Source: Flavobacteriaceae bacterium | Lineage (GTDB): Bacteria; Bacteroidota; Bacteroidia; Flavobacteriales; Flavobacteriaceae | Direction: 5' to 3' | Assembly: GCA_002690805.1 (NCBI GenBank) | Contig: NZFW01000020.1 | Location: 220,777 to 262,255 of the forward strand | Length of the DNA: 41,479 bases | Part shown: piece by piece, positions 9,295 to 18,241 of the stretch | Position numbering within the stretch: the stretch's first letter is position 1 | Layout: the number at the start of each line of letters is the position of its first letter | Made by a program: the position numbers and the translations under genes | Notes under the pieces: generated by a model | The model's database searches: none | Seen by the model: the letters and a program-made list of their open reading frames with translations, nothing else | Told to the model about the DNA's origin: nothing

Positions 9295-10215
9295 CTATTC
9301 TTTTTTTGGGATTTCATTTTTTAAACGCATTAGTGTTGCATTTAATTCAAACCCTAAAAGCAAAACATTTGAATTTAACCATATGTATAACATAAATATC
9401 AATAAGGCGCCTATTGAACCATATAATTGATTATACGTTGCAAAATTTTCAATATAAATTCCAAAAAGCCATGTTGTAATCATTATTAGTAATGTAGTCA
9501 TTAAGGCTCCTGGAGAAAAAAAGTTTGATTTTTTTCCTTCAATTGTCCCAAAATAATATAAAATAGAAACTGAAAAATATATCAGGAAGATATAAAAAAA
9601 AGATTGCCCTAATCTTAGCCAATTAACTGTATTTTCTAAAAGTTGTTTTATATTATTGTAAATGTATATTTCAAAATAAACTGCAAAAACCACAGCAATT
9701 AAAAGAGTAAAAGCTAATAAAACAGCTACACCCATTGAATATAAATACTGTTTGAAAAAATTTCTTGAAAGCTCAATATGATATGATTCTTCAAACCCAG
9801 CAAATATTGCACTTACACCATTTGCAGTAAGAATTATCGAAAGAAGAAATACAGAGGACAATAATCCACCTCTTGGTTTACTTTGAATATCCTGAAAAAT
9901 TGAAGAAAAAAAACCTTGACTGTCATTTGGTAATAGAATTTCAATAAAGTTTAATAATATCGAATCAAAATTTTCTATAGGAATGAAGGGAATAAGATTT
10001 AAAATAAAAAGAAGAAAAGGAAAAATAGCCATAAAAAAACTAAAAGATATACTTCCTGCCCTTGCAGTTAGTGCACCCTTTACGATTCCTAAAAAATACA
10101 TTTCTAGCAAATCAAAAATTGAAAACCCCTTATAGCCAGGCAACTTTATGGAATCAGTGAATTCAACAAAATATTTGAATAAAAAAAACTTATTTAATCG
10201 ATTCCTCAAAATCAT
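9295..10215 (-). CDS. YihY/virulence factor BrkB family membrane protein
   Basis: A 306-residue inner-membrane protein with about six hydrophobic segments (about 66-88, 125-142, 163-188, 208-227, 240-262, 274-295). The family signature is visible as KGALTARAGSISFSFFMAIFP (about 46-66) and the end part LYGSIGALLIFMLYIWLN with VLLLGFELNATL. The family was once called ribonuclease BN in error; its members are multi-pass proteins with no agreed activity, some proposed to transport solutes. Start is the ATG at 10215, supported by a good -7 box just upstream. priA follows closely. Confidence 0.88.
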   Translation of the reverse strand: MILRNRLNKFFLFKYFVEFTDSIKLPGYKGFSIFDLLEMYFLGIVKGALTARAGSISFSFFMAIFPFLLFILNLIPFIPIENFDSILLNFIEILLPNDSQGFFSSIFQDIQSKPRGGLLSSVFLLSIILTANGVSAIFAGFEESYHIELSRNFFKQYLYSMGVAVLLAFTLLIAVVFAVYFEIYIYNNIKQLLENTVNWLRLGQSFFYIFLIYFSVSILYYFGTIEGKKSNFFSPGALMTTLLIMITTWLFGIYIENFATYNQLYGSIGALLIFMLYIWLNSNVLLLGFELNATLMRLKNEIPKKE

Positions 10216-10229
10216 TATTAATTAATAAT

Positions 10230-10237
10230 CAAATATA
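10230..10237 (-). promoter_or_regulatory. -7 box of the YihY-family gene
   Basis: The minus strand reads TATATTTG, an exact TAnnTTTG, 14 bases before the ATG at 10215. No good TTTG -33 box lies 19-20 bases further up (ATTT only), so this is a moderate call. It lies in the 79-base divergent gap shared with rlmH. Confidence 0.45.
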
Positions 10238-10294
10238 ACATGGAATTATATATTTTAAATATGTAAATTGTTTTATCTAGCGTATTTTTTTGGC

Positions 10295-10762
10295 ATGGAG
10301 ATAGTTTTATTAAGTGTAAATAAAGTCAAAAATCAAAATTTAAAATCTTTAATTGATGAATATGATAAAAGAATAAGACACTACATAAAATTCTCTCATA
10401 TAAATATTTCTAATATTAAAAATTCAAAAAAATCTCCTTTAGACCATATAAATAGTGAAGCTATTTTGATTAAAAAAGAAATAAAGAAAGGAGATTTGTG
10501 TATTTTACTTGACGAAAAAGGAGATTTACTTGACTCAAAAAAATTTTCTGAATTTTTAAATAAAACATACAATACTAATTACAAAAGAATTGTTTTTATT
10601 ATTGGTGGCTCATATGGTTTTTCAGAATCAATTTATTTATTAAACTTTAAAAAAATATCTTTATCAAAAATGACATTTACACATCAAATGACAAAGTTAT
10701 TTTTTTGTGAACAATTATACCGAGCTCATACCATTTTGAAAAATGAAAAATATCATCATTAA
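10295..10762 (+). CDS. rlmH: 23S rRNA (pseudouridine1915-N3)-methyltransferase RlmH
   Basis: RlmH is a SPOUT enzyme that methylates pseudouridine 1915 in helix 69 of 23S rRNA on assembled ribosomes. I start it at the ATG at 10295, giving 155 residues, the usual RlmH length; the frame could be read from TTG at 10268 but those nine residues match nothing in the family. Family marks: a LLDEKGDLLDSKKFSEFL segment in the middle, the SAM loop IIGGSYGFSE, and the C-terminal LSKMTFTHQMTKLFFCEQLYRAHTIL split by its knot, ending YHH. rdgB follows after 5 bases. Confidence 0.95.
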   Translation: MEIVLLSVNKVKNQNLKSLIDEYDKRIRHYIKFSHINISNIKNSKKSPLDHINSEAILIKKEIKKGDLCILLDEKGDLLDSKKFSEFLNKTYNTNYKRIVFIIGGSYGFSESIYLLNFKKISLSKMTFTHQMTKLFFCEQLYRAHTILKNEKYHH

Positions 10763-10767
10763 ATAAC

Positions 10768-11349
10768 ATGAATATTGTCTTTGCTACAGGAAATAAGAAT
10801 AAAATTAAAGAAATTAAAAACCTCATGCCTAAAACTATTAAGATTTTAAGCTTAAAAGATATTGGATGTAATCAAGAAATAAAGGAAACTGGATCTACCA
10901 TTTCTGAAAATGCGATTATAAAATCAAATTATATTAAAACAAATTATGGCTATGATTGTTTTTCAGATGACACTGGACTTGAAGTTGATGAACTTGATGG
11001 TAAACCCGGAGTTTTTTCAGCCAGATATGCTGGGAAATATTCAAATTCTGCAAAAAATATTCAATTGGTTCTTAAAAATATGAAATCAATAAATGATCGA
11101 TCTGCTCAATTTAGAACGTGTATTTCATTATGTCATGGAAATGAAAATTATTTATTTGAGGGAATTGTAAAAGGGACAATAACTTCTAAGCCTAAAGGAA
11201 ATATGGGTTTTGGATATGATTCTATATTTAAACCAAATTTATCCAATAAAACTTTTGCTGAATATACTTTATCAGAAAAAAATAAGATTAGTCATCGATC
11301 AATAGCATTAAAAAAATTAATTAATCATTTAATAAAAGTAAATCTCTAA
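10768..11349 (+). CDS. rdgB: dITP/XTP pyrophosphatase (RdgB/HAM1)
   Basis: The enzyme hydrolyses non-canonical purine triphosphates (dITP, ITP, XTP) to monophosphates, keeping them out of nucleic acids. The 193-residue protein has FATGNKNKIKEI (5-16), the metal and base-binding SDDTGLEVD (66-74), GVFSARYAG (81-89), GFGYDSIF, and SHRSIALKKL near the end, all HAM1 marks. Length is normal. It follows rlmH by 5 bases and is surely in the same operon. Confidence 0.96.
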   Translation: MNIVFATGNKNKIKEIKNLMPKTIKILSLKDIGCNQEIKETGSTISENAIIKSNYIKTNYGYDCFSDDTGLEVDELDGKPGVFSARYAGKYSNSAKNIQLVLKNMKSINDRSAQFRTCISLCHGNENYLFEGIVKGTITSKPKGNMGFGYDSIFKPNLSNKTFAEYTLSEKNKISHRSIALKKLINHLIKVNL

Positions 11350-11408
11350 AAATTAGATACCCAAGACTATTATATATACAATGAAGTTCCCTATTTTCGT
11401 TAAAGTAA

Positions 11409-12176
11409 ATGAGATATTTTTTTTATTTAATATTTTTTTTTGGTTATACAACTATTTTAGCTCAAGATCTGCCTAAACTTTTTAAAGGAACAGTTCAAAA
11501 TGAAATTACAGAAGTTCCAATGCAAAGTGTGCATGTTATAAATCTTAGTCGGGTGATTGGGACTATAACAAATAAAAAAGGTGAATTTGAAATCGATGCT
11601 TCAGTTAACGATACTTTATATTTTTCATATGTTGGTTATAAACCATTAAAAATTTCAGTAACTGCAGACATGTTGAAATTTGGTAATTCTACTTTTAAAT
11701 TAACAGGCCTAGCTTTTGCACTAGAGGAAATTATTTTAAGACCATATGAACTTACAGGTTATCTGGAAATTGACGTTAAAAATGCGCCAATAAATTCTGC
11801 TGGAAGATATAGTATTTCTGGGCTCCCGAATTCAGGCTATGAGGCAGGAAATAGAAATAAGGGATCAATTAGTAAAGCATTGGGTGCTTTATTTAATCCG
11901 ACAGATTTTTTATATAATCTTTTTGGTAAAAACCCAAAACAATTAAATAAACTTAAAAAGATGAGAGCTGATGATGAAATTAAAAACTTGTTAGTGTCAA
12001 AATTTGATAGGGAAGTATTAGTTCAACTACTTGGAATTAAAAAAATTGACTTAGAAGAAATTATAAGAAACTGTAATTATTCTGATTTATTTATTAAAGA
12101 ATCTAATGATTTACAAATTCTTGAGGCAATTAGCTCTTGTTATGAAGAGTATAAAGTCATGCGGGGAAGTAAATAA
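11409..12176 (+). CDS. Exported protein with CarboxypepD_reg-like domain
   Basis: The 255-residue protein has a signal peptide (about 1-18, ending ILAQ) and then a carboxypeptidase-D regulatory-like beta sandwich (about 24-100): FKGTVQNEITEVPMQSVHV, then IGTITNKKGEFEIDA and DTLYFSYVGYKPL. This fold starts many TonB-dependent receptors in Bacteroidota, but no plug or barrel follows. The rest (about 110-255) is charged, probably helical, with a glycine-rich stretch near 135-160, and matches no domain I recognise. It is likely periplasmic or outer-membrane associated. Gaps of 59 bases before and 47 bases after it, with a -7 box after, suggest it is its own unit or ends the rlmH-rdgB transcript. 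Confidence 0.75.
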   Translation: MRYFFYLIFFFGYTTILAQDLPKLFKGTVQNEITEVPMQSVHVINLSRVIGTITNKKGEFEIDASVNDTLYFSYVGYKPLKISVTADMLKFGNSTFKLTGLAFALEEIILRPYELTGYLEIDVKNAPINSAGRYSISGLPNSGYEAGNRNKGSISKALGALFNPTDFLYNLFGKNPKQLNKLKKMRADDEIKNLLVSKFDREVLVQLLGIKKIDLEEIIRNCNYSDLFIKESNDLQILEAISSCYEEYKVMRGSK

Positions 12177-12194
12177 TATAAAGTAAAAGAATTG

Positions 12195-12202
12195 TACATT
12201 TG
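12195..12202 (+). promoter_or_regulatory. -7 box of purB
   Basis: TACATTTG matches TAnnTTTG exactly and lies 21 bases before the purB ATG. The -33 region (about 12171-12176) lies inside the end of the preceding gene and has no TTTG, so the promoter may be weak or helped by a regulator. Confidence 0.5.
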
Positions 12203-12223
12203 TAATTCAATTTTAAACAAAAT

Positions 12224-13567
12224 ATGTCTCTCACAGAATTAAACGCAATTTCCCCTATTGATGGAAGATATAGATCGAAATCAAAGGCTTTTTCAATTTT
12301 TTTTTCAGAGAAGGCGTTAATAAAATATCGTATCAGAGTTGAAATTGAATACTTCATTTCTCTTTGTAAAATACCTCTACCACAATTATCAGAATTTGAT
12401 CATTTATTATTTCCTGATCTTCAAGATATTTATAAAAATTTCAGTGATGATGATGCTATTATTGTTAAGCAAATTGAGAAGAAAACAAATCATGATGTTA
12501 AGGCAGTTGAATATTTTTTAAAAGATAAGTTTGACAAACTTAAACTACAAGATTATAAAGAATTTATCCATTTTGGATTAACTTCTCAAGATATAAATAA
12601 TACTGCTATTCCATTATCAATAAAAGATGCAATAACAAATATTTATCTTATTGAATTAAATGAATTACTTGCTCTAATGACTGAGCTATCTAAGGATTTT
12701 AATAATATTACTATTCTGTCAAGAACTCATGGGCAACCAGCATCACCTTCTAAACTTGGAAAAGAATTTATGGTTTTTATCGAACGTATTAAAAATCAAA
12801 AAGCTTTACTGTCCCAAATTCCATATGCAGCTAAGTTTGGTGGTGCAACAGGTAATTACAATGCTCACAATGTAGCATATCCAGAAATTGATTGGAAACA
12901 ATTTAGTACGAGTCTTATTGAATCAGGATTTGGTTTGAAACACTCATTTCCAACAACACAAATTGAACATTATGATTACTTTGCTGCTTTATGTGATTCA
13001 TTGAGAAGAATTAATACAATCTTAATTGACTTCAATCGAGATATATGGTCCTATATTTCAATGGATTACTTTAAACAAAAAATATTTGATGGAGAGGTTG
13101 GATCATCAGCTATGCCTCATAAAGTTAACCCTATAGATTTTGAAAATTCCGAGGGTAATCTTGGTTTAGCTAATTCAATTTTTGATTTCTTTTCAAATAA
13201 ACTACCAATTTCTCGACTTCAAAGGGATTTAACCGATAGTACAGTTTTAAGAAATATTGGTGTCCCATTATCCCACACACTGATAGGTATTAAATCTACA
13301 TTCAAAGGTTTAACAAAATTAATAGTTAATAAAGACGTAATTCACAATGACTTAGATAATAATTGGGCAGTAATAGCTGAGGCTATTCAGACAATTTTAA
13401 GGAGAGAAGGATATCCAAACCCTTATGAAGCTCTAAAAGAATTGACAAGAACAAATAAAAACATAACAAAGAAAAGTTTGTCAAATTTTATTGATTCATT
13501 AGATATAAAAGAATCAATAAAAATTGAACTTAAATCGATTACTCCATTTAATTACACAGGAATATAG
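12224..13567 (+). CDS. purB: Adenylosuccinate lyase
   Basis: PurB acts twice in purine synthesis: it releases fumarate from SAICAR and from adenylosuccinate. The 447-residue protein shows the fumarase/aspartase superfamily signature GSSAMPHKVNP (293-303), FGLTSQDINNTA (117-128), the catalytic-His region RTHGQPASP (167-175), and the PurB-specific GGATGNYNAH (206-215). It is the longer form akin to E. coli PurB. Start ATG at 12224 gives MSLTELNAISPIDGRY, the normal N-terminus. The S41 protease gene starts 3 bases after it. purL is elsewhere in the window, so purine genes are scattered. Confidence 0.97.
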   Translation: MSLTELNAISPIDGRYRSKSKAFSIFFSEKALIKYRIRVEIEYFISLCKIPLPQLSEFDHLLFPDLQDIYKNFSDDDAIIVKQIEKKTNHDVKAVEYFLKDKFDKLKLQDYKEFIHFGLTSQDINNTAIPLSIKDAITNIYLIELNELLALMTELSKDFNNITILSRTHGQPASPSKLGKEFMVFIERIKNQKALLSQIPYAAKFGGATGNYNAHNVAYPEIDWKQFSTSLIESGFGLKHSFPTTQIEHYDYFAALCDSLRRINTILIDFNRDIWSYISMDYFKQKIFDGEVGSSAMPHKVNPIDFENSEGNLGLANSIFDFFSNKLPISRLQRDLTDSTVLRNIGVPLSHTLIGIKSTFKGLTKLIVNKDVIHNDLDNNWAVIAEAIQTILRREGYPNPYEALKELTRTNKNITKKSLSNFIDSLDIKESIKIELKSITPFNYTGI

Positions 13568-13570
13568 TTT

Positions 13571-15022
13571 ATGAAATCATCTAAATTTTTATTAATATTT
13601 TTTTTATTTATCAATTTTAGTTGTTCAAAGGATAAAGATGATACATTAATAGAATTAAGTAGCGATCTTGAAATTAGTGATTTTGTTTGGAAAGGTTTGA
13701 ATGAATTTTATTATTGGCAAACCAAAGTACCAAATTTAAACGATTCCAAGATCGAAAACCTAAATATTTATACTCAGTTTATATCTCAAAATTCTGAACC
13801 AAAATCTTTTTTTGATATTTTACTTTATTCTCAAGATAGGTTTAGTTGGATTGTTGATGATTATGTTGAGCTAGAAAACTCTTTACAAGGGATAGTAGCC
13901 TCAAATGGAATGGAATTTGGTTTAACAAGACAATGTAGTGGATGTGATGAATTAGCCGGTTATGTTAAATATGTTCATCCCGAATCTTCAGCATCAGAAA
14001 AGAATATTTTAAGAGGCGATTTATTTACCGCTGTTAATGGTTTTAATTTAACGATAAATAACTACAGAGATATATTATTTGCTGATGAAATGATGTCTTA
14101 TACGATTTCACTTTCGAATTATGAAAATGGGAGTTTTATTCCTGATGGTCGAAATATTACGTTAATTAAAGAAACCAATTTTGAAAAAAAACCAATTCAT
14201 ATTACTAAAACAATAGAAGCGGGCTCCATAACTGGAGCTGTCACAGGAACTTATAAAATTGGATATTTAATGTATAACCAATTTGTTTCAGGTTATGATG
14301 AAGAACTTAATGATGTTTTTGCCGATTTTAAATCTGAAAATATCACTGATCTAGTTTTAGATTTAAGATACAATAGAGGAGGTGCAATTAGTAGTTGTGT
14401 TGTTTTATCGAGTCTCATTACAGGGCAATTTACAGGTGAAGTTTTTTCTTCTCAGAATTGGAATGATAAACTAAATAAATATTGGGAAGAGAAAAATCAA
14501 GACTTAAATGATTACTTTGTTGGATCACTTTCAAACGGAATGGCATTAAATAGTCTTAATTTAAGCAAATTATATGTTTTAACTTCCAGTGAAAGTGCGT
14601 CTGCTAGTGAGCTTTTAATTAACGGATTAGCCTCGCACATAAATGTGATTCATATAGGAGATACAACTACTGGAAAAAATGTAGGGTCAATAACTTTATA
14701 TGATTACATTGATAATGATGGTAATAAAAATCCAAATCACAAATATGCAATGCAACCAATTGTTTTAGCTATTGCTAATAGTGATGGATTTTCAGATTAC
14801 ACAGAAGGTCTCAAGCCTGATCATGAAATCAAAGAGAGCGTGTCTCAACTTGGAGTTTTAGGTGATACTACAGAATCTTTGTTATCAAAAACAATTGAAA
14901 TAATTAATGGTAATTTTAAACGATCATCAAATCAAGATAATCTAATTGACAACAGAATAATAGATCCAGAAATGATTAAAGAACAGAAGTTAATTATAGA
15001 TAATACTCCGAATATTAAATAG
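13571..15022 (+). CDS. S41-family peptidase lipoprotein (C-terminal processing protease type)
   Basis: The N-terminus is a lipoprotein signal with lipobox N-F-S-C (Cys18), so the protein is anchored to a membrane facing the periplasm or surface. A PDZ-like region (about 105-200) includes SEKNILRGDLFTAVNG. The S41 catalytic domain (about 225-425) has LDLRYNRGGA (264-272 region), the Ser motif SSESASASE (339-347) and a candidate Lys in TTGKNVGS (Lys369), the expected Ser-Lys dyad. Length (483) fits the Bacteroidota lipoprotein S41 group. It is 3 bases after purB and likely cotranscribed; its substrate is not evident. The end converges on carB with an 8-base gap. Confidence 0.9.
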   Translation: MKSSKFLLIFFLFINFSCSKDKDDTLIELSSDLEISDFVWKGLNEFYYWQTKVPNLNDSKIENLNIYTQFISQNSEPKSFFDILLYSQDRFSWIVDDYVELENSLQGIVASNGMEFGLTRQCSGCDELAGYVKYVHPESSASEKNILRGDLFTAVNGFNLTINNYRDILFADEMMSYTISLSNYENGSFIPDGRNITLIKETNFEKKPIHITKTIEAGSITGAVTGTYKIGYLMYNQFVSGYDEELNDVFADFKSENITDLVLDLRYNRGGAISSCVVLSSLITGQFTGEVFSSQNWNDKLNKYWEEKNQDLNDYFVGSLSNGMALNSLNLSKLYVLTSSESASASELLINGLASHINVIHIGDTTTGKNVGSITLYDYIDNDGNKNPNHKYAMQPIVLAIANSDGFSDYTEGLKPDHEIKESVSQLGVLGDTTESLLSKTIEIINGNFKRSSNQDNLIDNRIIDPEMIKEQKLIIDNTPNIK

Positions 15023-15030
15023 TAAATTTC

Positions 15031-17883
15031 TTACTTAGTTAAGTACATTTTTCTTCTTGAATACAAGTTGTAAAACTCATCATCTTTGAGATCATTAATA
15101 AATAAAATACTCTCTCCAGTACTTTTCATTTCTGGTCCCAATTGTTTATTAACGTTATGAAATTTATTAAAAGAAAATACTGGCTGTTTTATTGCATACC
15201 CTTTTAAGGTGGGCTTAAAATTAAAGTCACTAACTTTCTTATCTCCTAACATAATTTTAGTTGCAAAATTTACGTAAGGCTCATTGTAAGCTTTGGAGAT
15301 AAAAGGGACAGTCCTCGAAGCCCGGGGGTTAGCTTCAATTATGTAAACCTTATCATCTTTAATTGCAAATTGAATATTAATTAATCCCTTTGTTTTTAGA
15401 GCTAAAGCAATTTTGTGAGTATGATCTTTTATTTGTTGTAAAACATACTCTCCCAAATTAAATGGAGGTAGAGTTGCATTTGAATCTCCAGAGTGAATAC
15501 CACATGGTTCAATATGTTCCATTATTCCAATTATATAAACATCTTCTCCATCTGATATTGCATCTGCCTCAGCTTCTATTGCCCCATCTAAATAATGATC
15601 TAATAAAAGTTTATTATTTGGTATTTTTCTTAATAAATCTACCACATGAGATACTAAATCTTCTTTATTTATAACAATTTTCATTCCTTGACCTCCTAAA
15701 ACATAGGAAGGTCTAACGAGTATAGGGAAATTTAATTTTTCGGTTAATTTTATTGCATCTTCCGCGGTTTGGGCAACACCAAAATCAGGATACGGAATTT
15801 TATTTTGTTTTAGAAGAGTAGAAAAACTCCCTCTATCTTCAGCTAAATCAAGTGATTGATAACTTGTTCCAATAATTTTGATTCCATATCGATTAAGCTT
15901 TTCAGCAAGCTTAAGTGCTGTTTGGCCTCCCAACTGAACAATTACACCATATGGATTTTCATGTCTGATAATATCATAAATATGTTCCCAAAAAACTGGC
16001 TCAAAATAGAGTTTGTCAGCAACATCAAAATCAGTAGATACAGTCTCAGGATTACAATTAATCATTATAGTTTCGTATCCTGCCTCGCTTGAAGCTAAAA
16101 CTCCATGAACACAACAATAATCAAATTCAATTCCCTGCCCTATTCTATTAGGTCCGGAACCAAGAACAACTATCTTCTTGCGATCACTAACAGTACTTTC
16201 ATTTATACTGAGAGCTTTGTTTGAATTTGAGAACTGAATTTTCTCTTCAAAAGTTGAGTAATAATATGGAGTTTTAGCTGCAAATTCAGCAGCACATGTA
16301 TCAACTAACTTATAAACCCTTTGTATTCGGAGATCTTCCCTTCTTTTATAAACTTGACTTTCTAAGCAATTCAACATATGAGCTATTTGACGATCAGCGA
16401 AACCTCGCTGCTTTGCCTCTAACATCAATGATGATGAAATTGTGTCAACAGAATAATTTGAGATTTCACGCTCAAGCATAAATAACTCCTCATACTGTCT
16501 CAAAAACCAAAAGTCAATCTTAGTAATATCATGAATTGTACTGAGAGGTATTCCGATTTGTATTGCATCATATATTACAAAAACCCTGTCCCAACTTGCA
16601 TATTTTAATTTATTAAGAATTAGGTCATAATCAGTATATCCTTTACCATCAGCACCTAGACCATTTCTTTTTATTTCAAGAGATTGAGTAGCTTTATGAA
16701 GAGCTTCTTGAAAAGACCTTCCAATACCCATTACCTCTCCGACAGACTTCATTTGTAAACCAAGTGTCCGATCAGAACCCTCAAATTTATCAAAATTCCA
16801 TCGAGGTATCTTAACTATTACATAATCTAGAGTTGGTTCAAATAAAGCAGAAGTTGATTTTGTGATTTGGTTTCCTAATTCATCCAAACTATATCCAATT
16901 GCTAGCTTCGCTGCAATTTTTGCGATTGGATATCCAGTTGCTTTGGAGGCCAGAGCTGAGGATCTTGAAACTCTAGGATTTATTTCAATTGCAATAATTT
17001 CTTCTTTATTGTCGGGACTAACTGCAAATTGAACATTACATCCCCCTGCAAAGTCTCCAATACTTCTCATCATCTTAATGGCCATGTCTCTCATTCTTTG
17101 AAAAGTATGATCAGATAGCGTCATTGCAGGAGCAACTGTAATTGAATCACCTGTATGAATACCCATTGGGTCCATATTTTCAATGGTACATATAATAACT
17201 ACGTTATCATTTTTATCTCTTAGTAATTCAAGTTCATACTCTTTCCAACCTAAAAGAGCTTTATCGATTAACACCTCGTGAATCGGAGAAGCCTCTAAGC
17301 CTCTAGTTAATAATTCATCGAATTCCTTTTCATTATGAACAAATGATGCTCCAGTACCACCCAATGTAAATGATGGCCTGATTACTAAAGGAAATCCAAA
17401 TTTTTGAGCAATTTCCTTTCCTTTTAAAATTGAATTGGCAGTTTGAGCAGGAGCAACAGGTATGTTAATTTTTTTCAATAATTTTTTAAATTGATCCCTG
17501 TCCTCAGTAATTTGAATTGCATCAATATCAACTCCTATAATATCAACGTCAAAATCTTTCCAAATACCTTTATCATCAGCTTCAATACATAAATTTAGAG
17601 CTGTTTGACCACCCATTGTAGGTAGAACCGCATCTACCTTGTGATCATTTAGAATTTCAATGATAGATTTAGTTGTTAAAGGTTTAAGATAAATATGATC
17701 AGCCATAGAGGGATCTGTCATTATTGTAGCTGGGTTGGAATTTATTAAAATAGTTTTAATTCCATCCTCTCTTAGTGACCGAAGAGCTTGTGTTCCTGAG
17801 TAATCAAATTCACAGGCTTGTCCAATAATTATTGGTCCTGATCCTATAATTAATATACTTTTTAATTTATTTTCTTTTGGCAT
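15031..17883 (-). CDS. carB: Carbamoyl-phosphate synthase large subunit, lacking the C-terminal allosteric domain
   Basis: CarB makes carbamoyl phosphate from bicarbonate, ammonia (from CarA) and two ATP, for pyrimidines and arginine. The 950-residue protein has the two homologous halves: GSGPIIIGQACEFDYSGTQA (13-32) with its ATP-grasp, and GSGPNRIGQGIEFDYC with the second (about 560-930). Metal-binding ends EINPRVSRSSALASKATG and EANPRASRTVPF are present in both. The protein stops about 35 residues after GPEMKSTGE, whereas enteric CarB (1073) continues with an MGS-like domain that binds UMP, IMP and ornithine; that domain is absent. I believe 950 residues is usual in Flavobacteriia. carA is not in the window. 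A strong terminator lies 18 bases before the ATG. Confidence 0.96.
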   Translation of the reverse strand: MPKENKLKSILIIGSGPIIIGQACEFDYSGTQALRSLREDGIKTILINSNPATIMTDPSMADHIYLKPLTTKSIIEILNDHKVDAVLPTMGGQTALNLCIEADDKGIWKDFDVDIIGVDIDAIQITEDRDQFKKLLKKINIPVAPAQTANSILKGKEIAQKFGFPLVIRPSFTLGGTGASFVHNEKEFDELLTRGLEASPIHEVLIDKALLGWKEYELELLRDKNDNVVIICTIENMDPMGIHTGDSITVAPAMTLSDHTFQRMRDMAIKMMRSIGDFAGGCNVQFAVSPDNKEEIIAIEINPRVSRSSALASKATGYPIAKIAAKLAIGYSLDELGNQITKSTSALFEPTLDYVIVKIPRWNFDKFEGSDRTLGLQMKSVGEVMGIGRSFQEALHKATQSLEIKRNGLGADGKGYTDYDLILNKLKYASWDRVFVIYDAIQIGIPLSTIHDITKIDFWFLRQYEELFMLEREISNYSVDTISSSLMLEAKQRGFADRQIAHMLNCLESQVYKRREDLRIQRVYKLVDTCAAEFAAKTPYYYSTFEEKIQFSNSNKALSINESTVSDRKKIVVLGSGPNRIGQGIEFDYCCVHGVLASSEAGYETIMINCNPETVSTDFDVADKLYFEPVFWEHIYDIIRHENPYGVIVQLGGQTALKLAEKLNRYGIKIIGTSYQSLDLAEDRGSFSTLLKQNKIPYPDFGVAQTAEDAIKLTEKLNFPILVRPSYVLGGQGMKIVINKEDLVSHVVDLLRKIPNNKLLLDHYLDGAIEAEADAISDGEDVYIIGIMEHIEPCGIHSGDSNATLPPFNLGEYVLQQIKDHTHKIALALKTKGLINIQFAIKDDKVYIIEANPRASRTVPFISKAYNEPYVNFATKIMLGDKKVSDFNFKPTLKGYAIKQPVFSFNKFHNVNKQLGPEMKSTGESILFINDLKDDEFYNLYSRRKMYLTK

Positions 17884-17900
17884 TAATTTTTAATTTCAAT

Positions 17901-17937
17901 ATAAAAAAAAGGTGTTACTTTTTAAAAGTAACACCTT
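17901..17937 (-). terminator. Strong intrinsic terminator between rpmH and carB
   Basis: On the minus strand a 12-bp perfect stem (arms 17937-17926 and 17920-17909, beginning AAGGTGTTAC) with a 5-base loop is followed by a T-run of about eight. It lies 23 bases after the rpmH stop and 18 bases before the carB ATG, so it ends rpmH transcripts. The stem is symmetrical but the T-run exists on the minus strand only. Confidence 0.85.
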
Positions 17938-17960
17938 AATAAATTTTTTAATGTAAAATA

Positions 17961-18119
17961 TCATTTTTTGTGTCTTGGCTCTGATGATACAGATATTTTA
18001 TTTCTTCCTTTAGCACGACGATTTGAAATAACCTTTCTTCCACTGGCACTAGCCATTCTATCTCGAAAGCCATGTTTGTTTCGTCTTTTTCTCTTAGAAG
18101 GTTGGAATGTTCTTTTCAT
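17961..18119 (-). CDS. rpmH: 50S ribosomal protein L34
   Basis: This is a 52-residue gene. Translation from the ATG at 18119 gives [18 protein letters not shown], then [20 protein letters not shown] and [10 protein letters not shown], the complete Bacteroidota L34 sequence. L34 is a small basic protein of the large subunit. A consensus promoter lies about 37 bases upstream and a strong terminator just after, so it forms a one-gene unit. dnaA and rnpA, its neighbours in many bacteria, are not here. Confidence 0.97.
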   Translation of the reverse strand: MKRTFQPSKRKRRNKHGFRDRMASASGRKVISNRRAKGRNKISVSSEPRHKK

Positions 18120-18155
18120 AATTTAAACTTTGAAGAGATTTCTACTAAAGCCGTG

Positions 18156-18185
18156 CAAATATATAACATCTTTTTATTTAACAAA
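18156..18185 (-). promoter_or_regulatory. Bacteroidota-type promoter of rpmH
   Basis: The minus strand reads TTTG (18185-18182), an 18-base spacer, and TATATTTG (18163-18156), a near-perfect -33/-7 pair. The predicted start near 18149 gives a leader of about 30 bases. It lies back to back with the promoter of the divergent gene at 18242. Confidence 0.8.
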
Positions 18186-18192
18186 GCCTTTA

Positions 18193-18225
18193 TTTGATAT
18201 TTCCGATCCTTTTTTTTTACCTTTG
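18193..18225 (+). promoter_or_regulatory. Promoter of the TPR-like membrane protein gene
   Basis: TTTG (18193-18196), a 21-base spacer rich in T, and TACCTTTG (18218-18225) match the Bacteroidota consensus. The start codon at 18242 is only 16 bases past the -7 box, so the leader is about ten bases. Confidence 0.65.
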
Positions 18226-18241
18226 ATTTAAAATAAAAAAT

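Noticed and set aside
15020-15034. AGTAA/TTACT repeat between the S41 and carB stops
   Set aside because: Short, low-GC stem with no T-run in either direction.
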